Part shown: one piece after another, positions 48,250 through 59,469 of the stretch
Position numbering within the stretch: the first letter of the stretch is position 1
Layout: every line of letters begins with the position of its first letter
Assembly (NCBI RefSeq): GCF_034190915.1
Contig: NW_026947493.1
Coordinates: 41,162,501-41,226,500, forward strand
Direction: 5' to 3'
Source of the DNA: Cavia porcellus
Lineage: Eukaryota > Chordata > Mammalia > Rodentia > Caviidae
DNA length: 64,000 nt
Notes under the pieces: generated by a model
What the model was told of the DNA's origin: nothing
Database searches by the model: none
What the model saw: the letters and a program-made list of their open reading frames with translations, nothing else
Program-made: the position numbers and the translations under genes

Positions 48250-48425
48250 TTAGCAAGAGCTGGCAAGCTACAGCCAAAAAGTCAGCAGCCAGGTCTTCAA
48301 AATAAAGTTTCATTTGAACATAGCCACTCCTATTAATTTATGTATTGTTTAAGACTACTTTAGGCTAAAATGATATATTTAAATAATTGTAACAGACCAT
48401 GTGGCCTGTAAACCTACCATAATTA
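48250..48425 (+). repeat. hAT-type DNA transposon fossil
   Basis: 'agctggcaagctacagcc', 'aataaagtttcatttgaacatagccactcctattaatttatgtattgtttaagactactttaggctaaa' and 'cagaccatgtggcctgtaaa' match a common non-autonomous hAT (Charlie-type) repeat. I am not sure of the family name. Confidence 0.6.
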
Positions 48426-48429
48426 CTGT

Positions 48430-50670
48430 GTGATCTTTTAAGGAATAAGTGTGTTGTTCAGACTGCTGCCAGTATATCAAAGAAATTCTGATGCTTTCAT
48501 TCAGTAAAAGACACTTTCAGGTCCAGGTTTCAGTTAACCAAGTAACTGAAGCCACTCTCATCTTCTTGAACTAGTACATCAAACTCTTGGTCTCTGCTTA
48601 GTACATCGAAAACAATCAATTATGGTCTTCCTACCTTAGATTTCTTTAACTTAACCCAATACTTGTAGGATCCAATCTCATATACTGTCAGTTACAAATA
48701 TAGCAGTTATTTTGGTGTATGGATAACTGATGCCGTGGGTCCTTCTCACTAGCCGAGCCCCTAGAGCCACCTGGGATCTGGATCTGTGAATAGATAGGAG
48801 CAATGACAAGGGTTAGAATTAGGTTTTAAGAAGGATCTGACGTGCTCCAAACATTTTAAAAGAATTTTACTTTGGAGAAAAGGAAGTTCAAAAAAGAGAA
48901 GAAGTATGCTTTGTCAAAGTAATTGTGCAGAATTAGGAGGTGCAAAGACAAATCTTTATCAAATGAGAACCAAATGAGCAATCTTTATCTTGATAAAGAT
49001 TTGTCTATGTACTCTCCTTTCAAATTTCAGAGTCTTATTTTTTTGCCTTCCAGTCCCCTAGCGACAGTTAAAATTTTGATTTGAATTTGTATTATACTTT
49101 ATTCACAATACCAGATTTTGGATTTGGGTTTTAGAAATCTAGATTCTGTAGGCAGTAAAGATAAAATCCACCTTGAGGGCCATTACAAATGATTTTTCAT
49201 TCTTTGCCAAATTGTTCAAACTGTGAATTTAAAGCCCTAATCTTATTTGAGTCCCTTTAAGTTCCCTAACTCATTTACAAATAATCAAATCAATCCATGC
49301 ATTTGATTTTCCTTATTCCATTTCATTGTTGTATGGCAGCCACCATTTGTAAATGCTCAGGAGGTTCAAAGGTGATTTATCCAATGTTCTTTTACTGCAT
49401 GCCATGGATCACCAATCCCTGGCAATAAGCACATTTTTTCTTTAAATTTAACCATATCAGGAAACCAATTCCAGAATTCTAATATTAAGGTTCCATTATG
49501 CTGAAATTAGTTAGGTAACAGCAGCAGTGCCAGGAAACAGAAGCATAATGCATGTGATGGAAATAAGTTTAGTACAGGAGTTAAACTTCATCTATTATGG
49601 GAGGAGCTGTTGCAGTGAAGATGAAGTATGGGCGTTTGGAAGAAGAAACATTAATTTGGATGCTTGAAGTGTTGTGACAGTAGACATGTTGGGGCTAGGA
49701 AAGAATTCAAAAAACAAAACACACCCAACAGCTCTACTCTGTTGTGAGGGAGGAGTTTAGGTGCAGTGTTTGGGAAGCTATGTCTGTGAGTCTGAAGTCA
49801 GGCAGCTGGTGGTGGCATTGGTGCTGCCATAGGTCAGTGGGACAGTGGAAAGATGAGCCGGATGGGAAGTAGAGAGCATCAGAAAAGAAAAGAAGGAAAT
49901 TTAGATAATTAGAGTGTGATCTTATGAACACCAGCTAATTTTGTGAACTTCCATTTTTCTAGCTGTGAATGTAGATAAAATATTTAGGAGCTGTTTAAGT
50001 GTCTAACATTTTTTAAAATTCAATTTATTCTGCAAATTTTTAAGTTGAAAATGATTTTTAACATAACAAAGTATTTTCAGCAATTTTGATAATTGACATA
50101 TTGACTTTTGATAAAAAATTATAAATATCTGTCTAATGTATTATATACCTACTTTATTCTCACCATCATCAGTTTTAAAAATACATGAATTAGCTCTTCC
50201 TTAACATCCAGAAATTTTACATAATTTCATTTTTCTCCTTGAGCTCATATTTCCATTCCATTTCTTCCATAAAATTTTATCCTAACATAATATATTTTTA
50301 TGCTTGAAGGTCTTTTATTGATAGCATTTTATATATTTCTGCAATAAAAATATGTATATAAATTGAAATTAATTTTTATGTTTTCTGTGACCACAAGGCG
50401 TCATCTTTTTATCTAGATGAAGAGATTATTGCAATTATTATTGGCACATTATTGAATAAAGTATCATAAGTACATTATAGATGTTAATATGTGATCAAAA
50501 AGTTAATTAGGAATGAATACACTTTTTAATATGTCATGGGACTCTGTCCTCTGATAGTGAGAAATTTGAGTTCTGTTGTCAGCAATACGTATACCTACTT
50601 AAGCAATCGCATACATGTAACAACCTGCTCTTCCATTGCCCCATTTCCATAGTCTCCTTACCTCCCTTGA
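48430..50670. other. AT-rich single-copy DNA with a 17-bp inverted repeat
   Basis: The hairpin at 48946-49006 is described under findings. No gene. About 49960-50520 is very AT-rich. Confidence 0.45.
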
Positions 50671-50675
50671 GAATT

Positions 50676-52086
50676 TCCCGTGCAGTTTGATTTCTGTTCA
50701 TGAATTTTCTACCTACCCCTATATCTTCAAGATATTTACCTAATTTGTCTTCTAACAGATTTAGTGTTTCTGTTTTAATATTCAGATCTTTGATACATTT
50801 AGATTTTAGTTTAGTATATGGTGATATGCATGGGTCTAGTTTTAGTTTTCGGCATATGGAGAGCCAATTTTTCCAACACCATGTATTAAATAGACTGTCG
50901 TTCTTCCGGTGAACATGTTTGGCCCCTTTTTCAAAGAAAAGGTGGTTGAGTGTGTTTGTAATTGTGGTTGTATCTTCTTTTTATTTTTTTGTGGTTGCAT
51001 CTTCTAATCTATTCCATTGATATTCAGATCTGTTTTGATTCCAGTACCAAGTTGATTTTATTACAGTAGCTTTGTGTATAACTTCAAGTCAGGGATTGTG
51101 ATGCCTCCTGCCTTGCCTTTCCTGCTTAGAATTGCGTTTGCTATTCTAGGTGTCTTCTGGTTCCAGATGAATTTTAGGAGTGATTTCTCTAGATCTATGA
51201 GGTATGCTGATGGTATCTTCATTGGGATTGCATTGAATCTATATAACAGTTTTGGGAAAATGGTCATTTTCACAATATTTATTCTTCCTATCCATGAACA
51301 AGGGATGTCTCTCCATTTTCTGAGATCCTCTTTGATTTTATTTTTAAGGGTATTATAATTTTCCCTGTATAGATCTTTTACTTCTTTTGTGAGATTAATT
51401 CCTAAGTTTTTTGTTTTTTTTGGATGCTAGTGTGAAGAGTGTGGATTCTCTTATTTCTCTCTCTGTGATTTTGTTGTTAGTCTACAGAAATGCTATTGAT
51501 TTTTGAGGATTTTGAAACTACCTATATTGCTGAATTTATTTATTGTATCTAGGAGTCTTTCAATGGAGTTTTGGGAGTCTTCTATGTAGAGTATCATGTC
51601 TTCTGCAAATAATTATAATTTAACTTCTTCTTTTCCTGTCTTTACTCCTTTTATTTCTCTCTCTTGTCTAATTACTCTGGCTAGTAATTCCAGTACTATG
51701 TTGAATAGAAGCAGTAATAAGGGACATGCTTGTCTTGTGCCTGATTTTAAGGTAAAGACCTTCAGTTTTTTCCATTTAATATGATTCTGGCTGATGGTTT
51801 GTTGTAGATGGCCTTTATCATATTGAGGTAAAGACCATCTATTCCAATTTTCTGTAAGGTTCTTACAATGAATGAGTGTTGGACCTTATCAAAAGCTTTT
51901 TCTGCATCTCGAGAAATGATCATGTGATTCTTACTTTTGGCTTTATTGATATGGTAGATAACATTTATTGACTTACATATGTTGAACCATCCCTGCATGC
52001 CTGGGATGAATCCCACTTGATTGTGGTATATAGTCTTCTTGATGATTTGCTGCATCCTATTTGCCAATATTTTATTGAGGATTTTT
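50676..52086 (-). pseudogene. Older L1 ORF2: reverse transcriptase part (3' segment of split element)
   Basis: Minus-strand ORF2 remnant. From 52086 it reads [17 protein letters not shown], then the RT palm region (51762-52067). The catalytic block reads FAED where active L1s have FADD (51598-51609), with a TAA three codons before the motif (51613-51615). A later segment reads [13 protein letters not shown] and [11 protein letters not shown] (51061-51273), and recognisable L1 continues to about 50676, then stops without 3' UTR or A tail. Its upstream continuation is at 54553-55335, displaced by the inserted L1. Dead copy: several stops and frameshifts. Confidence 0.9.
52072..52086. repeat. 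Target-site duplication, 3' side of younger L1
   Basis: TTATTGAGGATTTTT; identical copy at 54553-54567. Confidence 0.92.
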
Positions 52087-54552
52087 TTTTCATTTTATTT
52101 AAAAGGAAAAAGAGAAAAACACAAAACAAAACAAAGCGGTGTAAGGGTACAAGTAATACAGAACTACAGTAAAAAAAAGTAAGAAATCACCAGTTAATAG
52201 ATTACATATTATCATCTTAGAGATAGTTGCTCAAATGACAGTATCAAAGCATACAAAGTGGACATTCAAACAGTGAGACTGCAAACAATTGTGTTCAATG
52301 ATCCAACCAAAAACATTAATATGGTCAGCTATTTAACACTCCTAAACACACTTGCTGTTGTATCCATTAGAGCTCTTTTTTTCCTCCTTTTTTACAACAA
52401 AATCCACAAATTTTGGGTTTTATTACTCCTTAGGTCTTATTACTTTTTTGGGGGGTGAGAGAATAAAGTCAAATATGGCAAAACAAAGCTGTCAGTCAAA
52501 ACCAAGGATAGACATAGCACATGATGTAAAACAGAGTACAAGGTTATAAACAATGGTTATCAACAATGTCTCTTGTTTCCTTAAAAAGAATTGTCTATCT
52601 CATTAGATATTATAAAGTTGAACAAAACAGTAGAGAACAAGACCAATAAAACTTAAGCATTGTATACATTACAGGACTTCCAAAGGAGACAATAGTCAAA
52701 CCAGAATGGGCATCTTAGTGAATGTTATTGCCTTCAAAGTAGTTGCCTATACCCTCAAACTTGATACTATCATACAGAATGGAACAGAGTCTAATCAGTC
52801 AAAACAAGATAGTGGGAGTATTACAGGACTTCAAAACAAGTTAATAGGAAATAAAAAAAAGTTACTATTATATATCCTGCTAATTTTTTTAATTTTTCCC
52901 CTTAATTAAAAAAACCATAAAAAATAACTAAATAATTTTTTTAATGAATAAGGGAGAGATTGAGATAAAAGAGGACATAACAATATAACAACACAGGTCA
53001 AAGCATGACTGTTTCAGCAACCTAGTGCTTCACCACCAAATAACCCTACTTAATAGTAGTTACCATAGTGTCTGTCTTTTTCCTTGAAATATTTGAATAA
53101 AACTTCATATACTATAGCTTCAAATATTTCCATATCAAGAAGCCCAGAATAAAGCCTTCCCAATTAATAAGTGAAAACTTTATAAGGCTTCAAGGCCACA
53201 TAATGGGGAATCATGATTACCACATATTTTTATATATTTGAATTATTACTTACATTAGGGAAACTATTCGGTATTCACACATGCGAGATTGATTTATTTC
53301 ACTTATGAGTATGGTCTCAAGCTGCGCCTATTTATTGATAAATATCTCAATGTGATCCTTCTTTATAGCTGAATAATACCCCATTGTATAGAAATACCAC
53401 AACTTTTTTATCCATTCCTCAGTTGATGGACACTTGGGTTGTTTCCAAGATCTGGTGATTACAAATTTTGCTGCTATAAACATAGGTGCACATATATCAC
53501 TGTGGTATGATGCTTTCAGTTCTTCTGGGAATATGCCTAGAAGTGGAATAGCTGGAATAAATGGGACTTCCAATCCCAGCCTTTTGAGAAATCTCCAGAC
53601 TGACCTCCACAAAGGCTGCACCAGTCTACACTCCCACCAACAGTGTAGGAGAGTTCCTTTTTCCCCACAGTCTCTCCAGCATTTGTTGTTGTTGGTTTTC
53701 TTGATCCTGGCCATTCTTTCAGGAGTGAGATGGTATCTCAGTGTGGTTTTAATTTGCATTTCTCTAATGACCAATGATGATGAACATTTTTTCATGTATT
53801 TATTTGCCATTTGCATTTCTTCATCTGAGAAGTGCGTATTCATCTCACATGCCCATTTTTTGATTGGATCTTTGAATTTTGGGGGTCTGAGTTTTTTTAA
53901 TTCTTTATATGTTTTAGACAAGAGTCCCTTGTCTGAGAAAGAGTTCACTAAAATCTTTTCCCAGTTTGTGGGTTTTCTTTTCAGTATGCTGGAGATTTCT
54001 TTTGACATGCAGAAACTTTTTAATAAGAAGTGGTCCCAATTATTGATTCTGGTAAGTATTTCCCATGCGGTTTGTGTCCTGTTCATGAATTCTCTACCTA
54101 CTCCTATGTCTTCAAGGTTTCTACCCAATTTGTCTTCCAATAGATTTAGTGTTTCTGTTTTAATATTCAGATCTTTGACCCATTTAGATTTTAATTTAGT
54201 ACATGGTGATAGACATGGGTCTAGCTTTAGTTTTCGGCAAATGGAGAGCCAGTTTTTCCAGCACCATTTATTAAAGAGACTGTCGTTCTTCCAGTGAACC
54301 TGCTTGGCTCCTTTATCAAAGATAAGGTGGTTGAGTATGTTTGTAGTTGTGGTTGTATCTTCTAATCTATTCCATTGATCTTTGGCTCTGTTTTGATTTG
54401 AATACCATGTTGATTTTACTACTGTTGCTTTGCAGTATAACTTCAAGTCAGGGATTGTGATGCCTCCTGCTTTGTCTTTGTTGCTTAAAATTGCCTTTGC
54501 TATTCTAGGTCTCTTCTGGTTCCAGATGAACCTTAGGAGTGATTTCTCTAGA
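52087..54552 (-). mobile_element. Younger 5'-truncated L1 inserted into the older L1
   Basis: About 2.47 kb on the minus strand: the last ~408 codons of ORF2 (from LEKSLLRFIWNQK), a ~1.2 kb 3' UTR (52090-53327), an AATAAA signal (plus-strand TTTATT at 52094-52099) and an A tail. TTATTGAGGATTTTT flanks it at 52072-52086 and 54553-54567, a perfect 15-bp duplication. If it is removed, the older L1 reading frame joins without a gap (KILN then KILANRM). The nick (TTTTT/GC) is a variant of the L1 endonuclease preference. Confidence 0.93.
53328..54552 (-). pseudogene. Younger L1 ORF2, C-terminal portion
   Basis: An uninterrupted frame of about 408 codons ending before TAA near 53328. Visible marks are [28 protein letters not shown] and the C-terminal cysteine-rich segment (CWRDCG...HCWWEC), then TEEWIKKLWYFYTMGYYSAIKK. 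The endonuclease and the RT catalytic core are absent because of 5' truncation, so it cannot retrotranspose by itself. The absence of stops suggests a fairly recent insertion. The frame continues upstream into the older L1 as far as 54722 (chimeric, see findings). Confidence 0.9.
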
Positions 54553-54567
54553 TTATTGAGGATTTTT
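54553..54567. repeat. Target-site duplication, 5' side of younger L1
   Basis: TTATTGAGGATTTTT; identical copy at 52072-52086. Lies within older L1 ORF2 (encodes KILN). Confidence 0.92.
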
Positions 54568-55335
54568 GCCTCTGTGTTCATAAGGGTGATTGGACGGTAG
54601 TTCTCTTTTCCAGTTGGGTCATTCTCAGGTTTTGACACTAGAGTAATATTTGCTTCCAGGAATGACTTAGGAAGGATTGATTCCCTTTCGATTTCATTGA
54701 AGAGTTTGAGAAGTGTTGGCATTAAAAGTCTTCTTTGTATTTCTTGTAGAATTCCACAGTGAATCTGTCTGGACCTGGGCTCTTCTTTGTAGGTAAGGAC
54801 TTAATTACATTTTCAATTCCATTAATAGAGATTGGGTTATTCAGCAGTTTTACATCTTCTTGACTCAGCTTTGGTACTTCATATGTTTCTAGGAATCTGT
54901 CCATTTCTTCTGTGTTATTGAACCTATAAGAGTAGAGGTTTTCAAAATAAGTGTTGATGATCTTCTGTATTTCTACAGTATGTAGTGATTTCACCTTTTT
55001 CATTCCTTCTTGCATGAATTTGAGCTTTTCTTCCCTTTTTTAAATTAAATTGGCAGGGCTTATCAATTTTATTTATTCTTTCAAAGAACCAACTCTTTGA
55101 TTCATTGATTCTTTGCATTGTTTCCCGGAGTTGCTTCTTTATTTCAGTTGCTATTATTTCAGGTATTTCAATTGTATTACATATATTTTCTTCTATGTAC
55201 ATGGCTCCTAGGCTTTCTTGGGATGGGCTGGAGGTTTGAGATTGGATTTTGGTCTTTTGTATTGTCATTTTCCTATATTTCCATGTTTTAAGTGATGTCC
55301 CAAAGCTTCCCTTGGGTGTATTGGAAATCATCTCC
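54553..55335 (-). pseudogene. Older L1: ORF2 RT N-terminal side joined to an ORF1-like leader
   Basis: From 55110 downwards the minus strand encodes [50 protein letters not shown], i.e. ORF2 just before and into the RT domain. There is a frameshift near 55010 and a junction near 54722. Upstream (about 55130-55331) the frame continues as a leader ([11 protein letters not shown]...[16 protein letters not shown]) that does not look like the ORF2 endonuclease. It may be the start of ORF1, implying a large internal deletion. That last point is inference. Confidence 0.75.
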
Positions 55336-55369
55336 TATGACCTTGGCCCCTGGGACTGAATGGCGGTTG

Positions 55370-55985
55370 CTGAGTATGGTCCAGTCAGGCCCACAGGTGA
55401 GCCACCTCCAGTGTTCCAGGAAGCTGGGTGGGCACCTAACTACTGTAGATGATGATCCAAAGCTCTCCCCGGTTAAGGGCCAATGTGCTGGAACTCACTC
55501 GACTCCCCTGATTGAAAAAGGTCTCTGGGCATGGTCTAGTTGGGCTGCAAAGCCTCTCAAGCCTAGTCTAATGTGGCTGAAAGCTGAGCAGGTTCTTGAC
55601 CACTGGGAACAATGATCTTAAACTTTCCCGGGCCTGAGCAGGTGTGGAGGAACTCATCTCCAGAAGCCCAGTTCCCGGATTGAAAGAAGATCACTGGGCA
55701 TGGCCCAGTCAGGCCAAGAAACCTGCAGAGTCCAGTCTAGTGTGGCTGGAAGTTGGGCGGGTTCTTGACCACTGGGAAGAATGATCTTAAACTATCCTGG
55801 AGCCTGAGCTGGTGTGCAGGAACTCCCTCTGGCAGTCCAGTTCCCAGGATTGAAAGAAAGTCACTGGGCATGGCCAGCGAGTCCTGAAACCTGCAGAGCC
55901 CAGTCTAGTGTGGCTGGAGCTGGCGGGTCCTTAATTGCTGGGAGCGATGATCTTAAACTCTCCTTGGGCCCTCCCGTAAGTGTCC
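55370..55985 (-). repeat. L1 5' UTR monomer array (about four tandem units)
   Basis: The marker 'ctggg/agcatgg'-'cagtc' (CTGRG(C/T)ATGG) occurs at 55370, 55525, 55694 and 55864, giving unit lengths of about 155, 169 and 170 bp and one partial. Units share 'gattgaaaga', 'agcctagtctagtgtggctgga', 'cgggttcttgaccactggga' and 'atgatcttaaact'. GC-rich compared with its surroundings and directly upstream of the older L1 body on the same strand, so it is read as its promoter monomers. Open frames over it are artefacts. Confidence 0.75.
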
Positions 55986-56090
55986 TGCCTGACTTTTGGA
56001 CTGCATTATTCAGAGCAAATGAGGAAGAGAAGAATGGCAATAGATGGGTTCATGCATTTTTGTAAATTCTTACTCTTGCAGTTCTGTGAC
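55986..56090. other. Unassigned sequence at L1 5' boundary
   Basis: Non-repeat-like; includes a short (GATA)-like run. A target-site duplication for the older L1 was not found because its 3' end is lost. Confidence 0.35.
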
Positions 56091-56094
56091 TGAT

Positions 56095-56450
56095 AGATAA
56101 ACAGACAGATAGGACACAGATCCTACCTTATTCTATTATGCTGTTATAATAGAATGTCTGAGACTGCATAATTTAAAACAATACAACTCTGGATACCTGG
56201 ACATCTACAGTTGAGAGGCCTTTCCTTTTGTATCACCCCATGGCAGAAGGTAGAAGAGCAACAGAAGATGAAGGAGAGAGGAGAAAGAAACTAATTCATC
56301 CTTGTCTGAAGAACCCACTCCCACAATAATGGCATTAATTCACTCTTGTAGGCAGAGCCTTCATATTTAATGACCTATTAAAAGATCCAACCTCTCAACG
56401 GTGTTTCCAACACATGATCTTTGTAGGACACAAAGTATAATAGAGCCTTT
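56095..56450 (-). repeat. MaLR-type LTR, minus strand
   Basis: 'ttattctattatgctgttataatagaatgtctgagactgcataattta', 'atggcagaaggtagaagagcaac', 'ttaattcactcttgtaggcagagccttcat' and 'gatccaacctctcaacggtgtttccaac' follow the antisense order of THE/MST/MLT1-like LTRs. Confidence 0.75.
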
Positions 56451-56454
56451 CCTT

Positions 56455-57370
56455 GGGTTTTTTACCTAGGAAAATAGTGTAAGAGCTTTTAATATTTACC
56501 ACTAACCATCTTCTTGTTTGCTCAAGACTTTTCCCAGGCTTAGTAGTTTCTCTGATAAGAGTAAGGGAGATAGAAAAAGATATACATCTTTAAAAGAGAA
56601 TTCTCACTATTCCTCTATAATTATACAACCATATGTGATTCAAAATATTGCAGCACAGGAAAGTATTCCATTTCTAATCTTCACTTTGTTTAGAATAGAA
56701 AATTATGCAAGGAAGGCAAAGACTAATGCCCTCTCAAAAGCTTGTATAGACTTAAGGAAGGTTTTGGACACTTGAGTCAAGATAGGTGGAAAAAGAAAGT
56801 GCCCTTTTCTTTTATTATGTATTTAGTTGTGAGGTGGAGAAGTGAGACAGGAAAACCAAAGTGAAACCTTGAGTACAGGCCTAATCACAGGAAAATCAAA
56901 AAGTAGAGATTTAGAGTATGAAAAGATCTTTATTAAATCTTTTAATTTCTACAAAGCTAAAAATCTACATAGATGTTTACAGTGTACTTACCTAGTTTAG
57001 GAATCATTGCTCTATTACTAACAAAATTAAAAAGTAGCCATAAATATTAATGGGTTTATAAGTGTGAAAAAAATAACACTTGCAGATGTTCATGGGATTG
57101 AGATAAAATATATTTAGATGTCACTCATTAAAAAGAGTAAGAAATGAGTGTGAATTTTACTTTGCTTCTACAAGGTAGAACAATATGTAGTAAAAGTCAT
57201 AGTCATAATTTTTGTCTTAATTTTTTCTTATTTAAATCCAACTTCTCGTATTAATATGCTCACCTCTGTCATATTATTTCAGCTGTTTAATAAAATTATC
57301 ACAACTTTTTAGATTTAAAATGTGAATTTTAAATTCCAAAGGCAAGAAATGCTTTTAGCAGTTCTTTACT
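56455..57370. other. AT-rich single-copy DNA
   Basis: An 85-codon frame at 56518-56775 has no motif. Nothing supported. Confidence 0.4.
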
Positions 57371-57374
57371 TACC

Positions 57375-57545
57375 TATACAGTTTCATCATTCAGCAGACA
57401 GTTGAATTAAGCACAGAGGCAGGCATGGCTCAGGGAACATATTAGTGGGTGGAATTAGATACAGTGTCTGCATCCATGGAGATACAGTCTATTCTTTTGA
57501 CTGCAAGCTAAGAGATCATAGTTTAAACCAAACAATGAGGACCAG
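57375..57545 (+). repeat. L2-like fragment
   Basis: 'cattcagcagacagttgaattaagcacagaggcaggcatgg...gatacagtgtctgcatccatggagatacagtct' resembles L2 'ttattgagcacctactatgtgccaggcac...tccctgccctcatggagcttacagtct'. Confidence 0.5.
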
Positions 57546-58605
57546 GTGCAGGACAGGGATGAGCTGGCCAAATTGAAAGACCAGAAACTGCTTTACTTTA
57601 ATTGTACTCTATAGTTATGAAATGTTTTAAATTTTTGGTCTTTTTGTTTAATGTTTTATTGGGGGGCAGCTTTTGTACTATTCATAACCAGTCATTCTGA
57701 CTGAATTTATTCTTTCATTTCTGAGAAACCACAGTAATTAACCTGCACAGTCATCTTACAGTTTCACTATTTATCAATAAAGTCAGATTTCAGATACTAA
57801 ACTTCTATTACATCTCATGGTGTGAGACTCACATTTGAAACCAGTTTGTTTTCTCCATTGATGACATCTTAGTATGTGTTTCCTACCTCTGCTTATAGGC
57901 AACCAGATTTACCACAGTCTTGACTTTGAACTGCTTGTGACAAGCCTGTTCTGATCGTGTTACATAGCACCTGTTCAAGCCTCAATCCAGATGCCCTAAA
58001 ATGTGCCTGTCTTTTGGGTCGGCCACTCCTCCCAGTGTGCACAGGTCTCAGTTGTCCTCAGAAGAGCATTCTTCTCTCGATTTTCCTCTGGAGGCTGTTC
58101 ATTTCAGAAGACATTTAACTCAGAATTCTCAATTTTGTTTTATAGGCTTTTGATGATGTAGTGCTAAAACTGACTGATTTTGAACTTGCTTTTTTTCTGA
58201 TAAAATTTCTTGTGACTATGGTTGAAAATAATTTTGAAAACAATCATTTCTGAAAACTAATAAACACTGGGAAACCATACTCATTCAAAGTATAAAGCAA
58301 TTTAAAATATATCATATTTATAACAAATATAACAAATTGAGATATTTGAAATTCTGCTCTTTCAACGTCCTACATATAATTTATATTATTTTTCATAGTA
58401 TTTAGGCAGTATTTTAATTTAAACCATTCTAAACACAGTCTCAAAATTTGATGAAAACGCTATCAATGTGTTTTCATAAGATATGCCTTTAAAAAGACAA
58501 AGACTTTATTTAAAAATATCTCATGATGATACACTTCTGTGAATTCTTTGCCACTAGAAGTTGGAATATATTGCCAGACATTTTCTTGATGAAGACAACG
58601 TATTT
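57546..58605. other. Single-copy DNA, no gene seen
   Basis: Nothing recognised. Confidence 0.4.
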
Positions 58606-58609
58606 TCCT

Positions 58610-58860
58610 GTCTTAGTCTGATCTGTGATGTTATATCAGAATAAAAACACTGGATAATTTACAAATAATAATCTCACAGTTCTGGAGAATGGCAACACCA
58701 AGATTACTGGCTCTCCTAATGACCCAATCTCTGGTTCTGAGACAATAAGGGGTCACTATGATGAGGAAGTAGGGGCATAGAAGATTGGATGACAAGATAA
58801 GGCCGCCAGCATCATAAACTGTTAACTTTGTAGTATGACATGTTTTAAGACACCTTGATA
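58610..58860 (-). repeat. MLT1/MaLR LTR, 3' half, minus strand
   Basis: 'gtcttagtctgatctgtgatgttatatcagaataaaaacactggataatttacaaataataatctcacagttctggaga' is the antisense 3' end of an MLT1-like LTR. Confidence 0.6.
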
Positions 58861-59469
58861 AAATCACAGAAGCAGAATATTTTGATGAAATGAGGAAGTT
58901 TTACCAAGAAAAATCCTAAATAAGCCCTCTAGCCTCACTTGTTCTTTAGTCAATTTATAAATGACTGATTTTGTAGAACACACTGCTGGCAATACACTGT
59001 TCGTTTCCCACTAACACTGCTGTAGATAACAGCTCTGACCTATCAGTTATGATAACAGTTGTCTGCATTACTTCCCAGTAATGGCCACTGAAGGCCGCTT
59101 TTGCTGAAAACATTGACCTTTCACTTGAGCTTGCAGAAATCTGATGTGTGAATGAAGGAGGTTACAAGGCTTGGCATCTCTTTCTCCCATTATTTCTGTC
59201 TCCTTTGGTGCCTTAACTCCTGTATTGAATTCTACTCAGCCTTGCATAAAAAAATGTTGACCATTTAAAATGTTTAGTCCAGGACTATAACATAGTTAAT
59301 TTGACCTGCAGCCCATGGGATTTTGTATTTTTCAGTTTCTCTCTTTTTCACTTGGCCTGATTTCATTTCCACCATCTGTGGATAAAAAGATCCTTTAATA
59401 TGATGTCAGTTCCAAGATAATATCTTGACTATTGCATCCTCTAGAAGTGAGGAATACTGTTACCTGACA
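58861..59469. other. Unassigned sequence between two LTR halves
   Basis: No family recognised. May be an insertion, or the split may reflect two separate LTR fragments. Confidence 0.35.

Noticed and set aside
53434..54297. 287-codon plus-strand open frame
   Set aside because: It is the antisense shadow of the intact L1 ORF2 segment on the minus strand.
52087..54567. Internal deletion in one L1 copy as the explanation of the LEKSLL junction
   Set aside because: The identical 15-bp sequence at both ends and the restored continuity of the older frame show a nested insertion instead.
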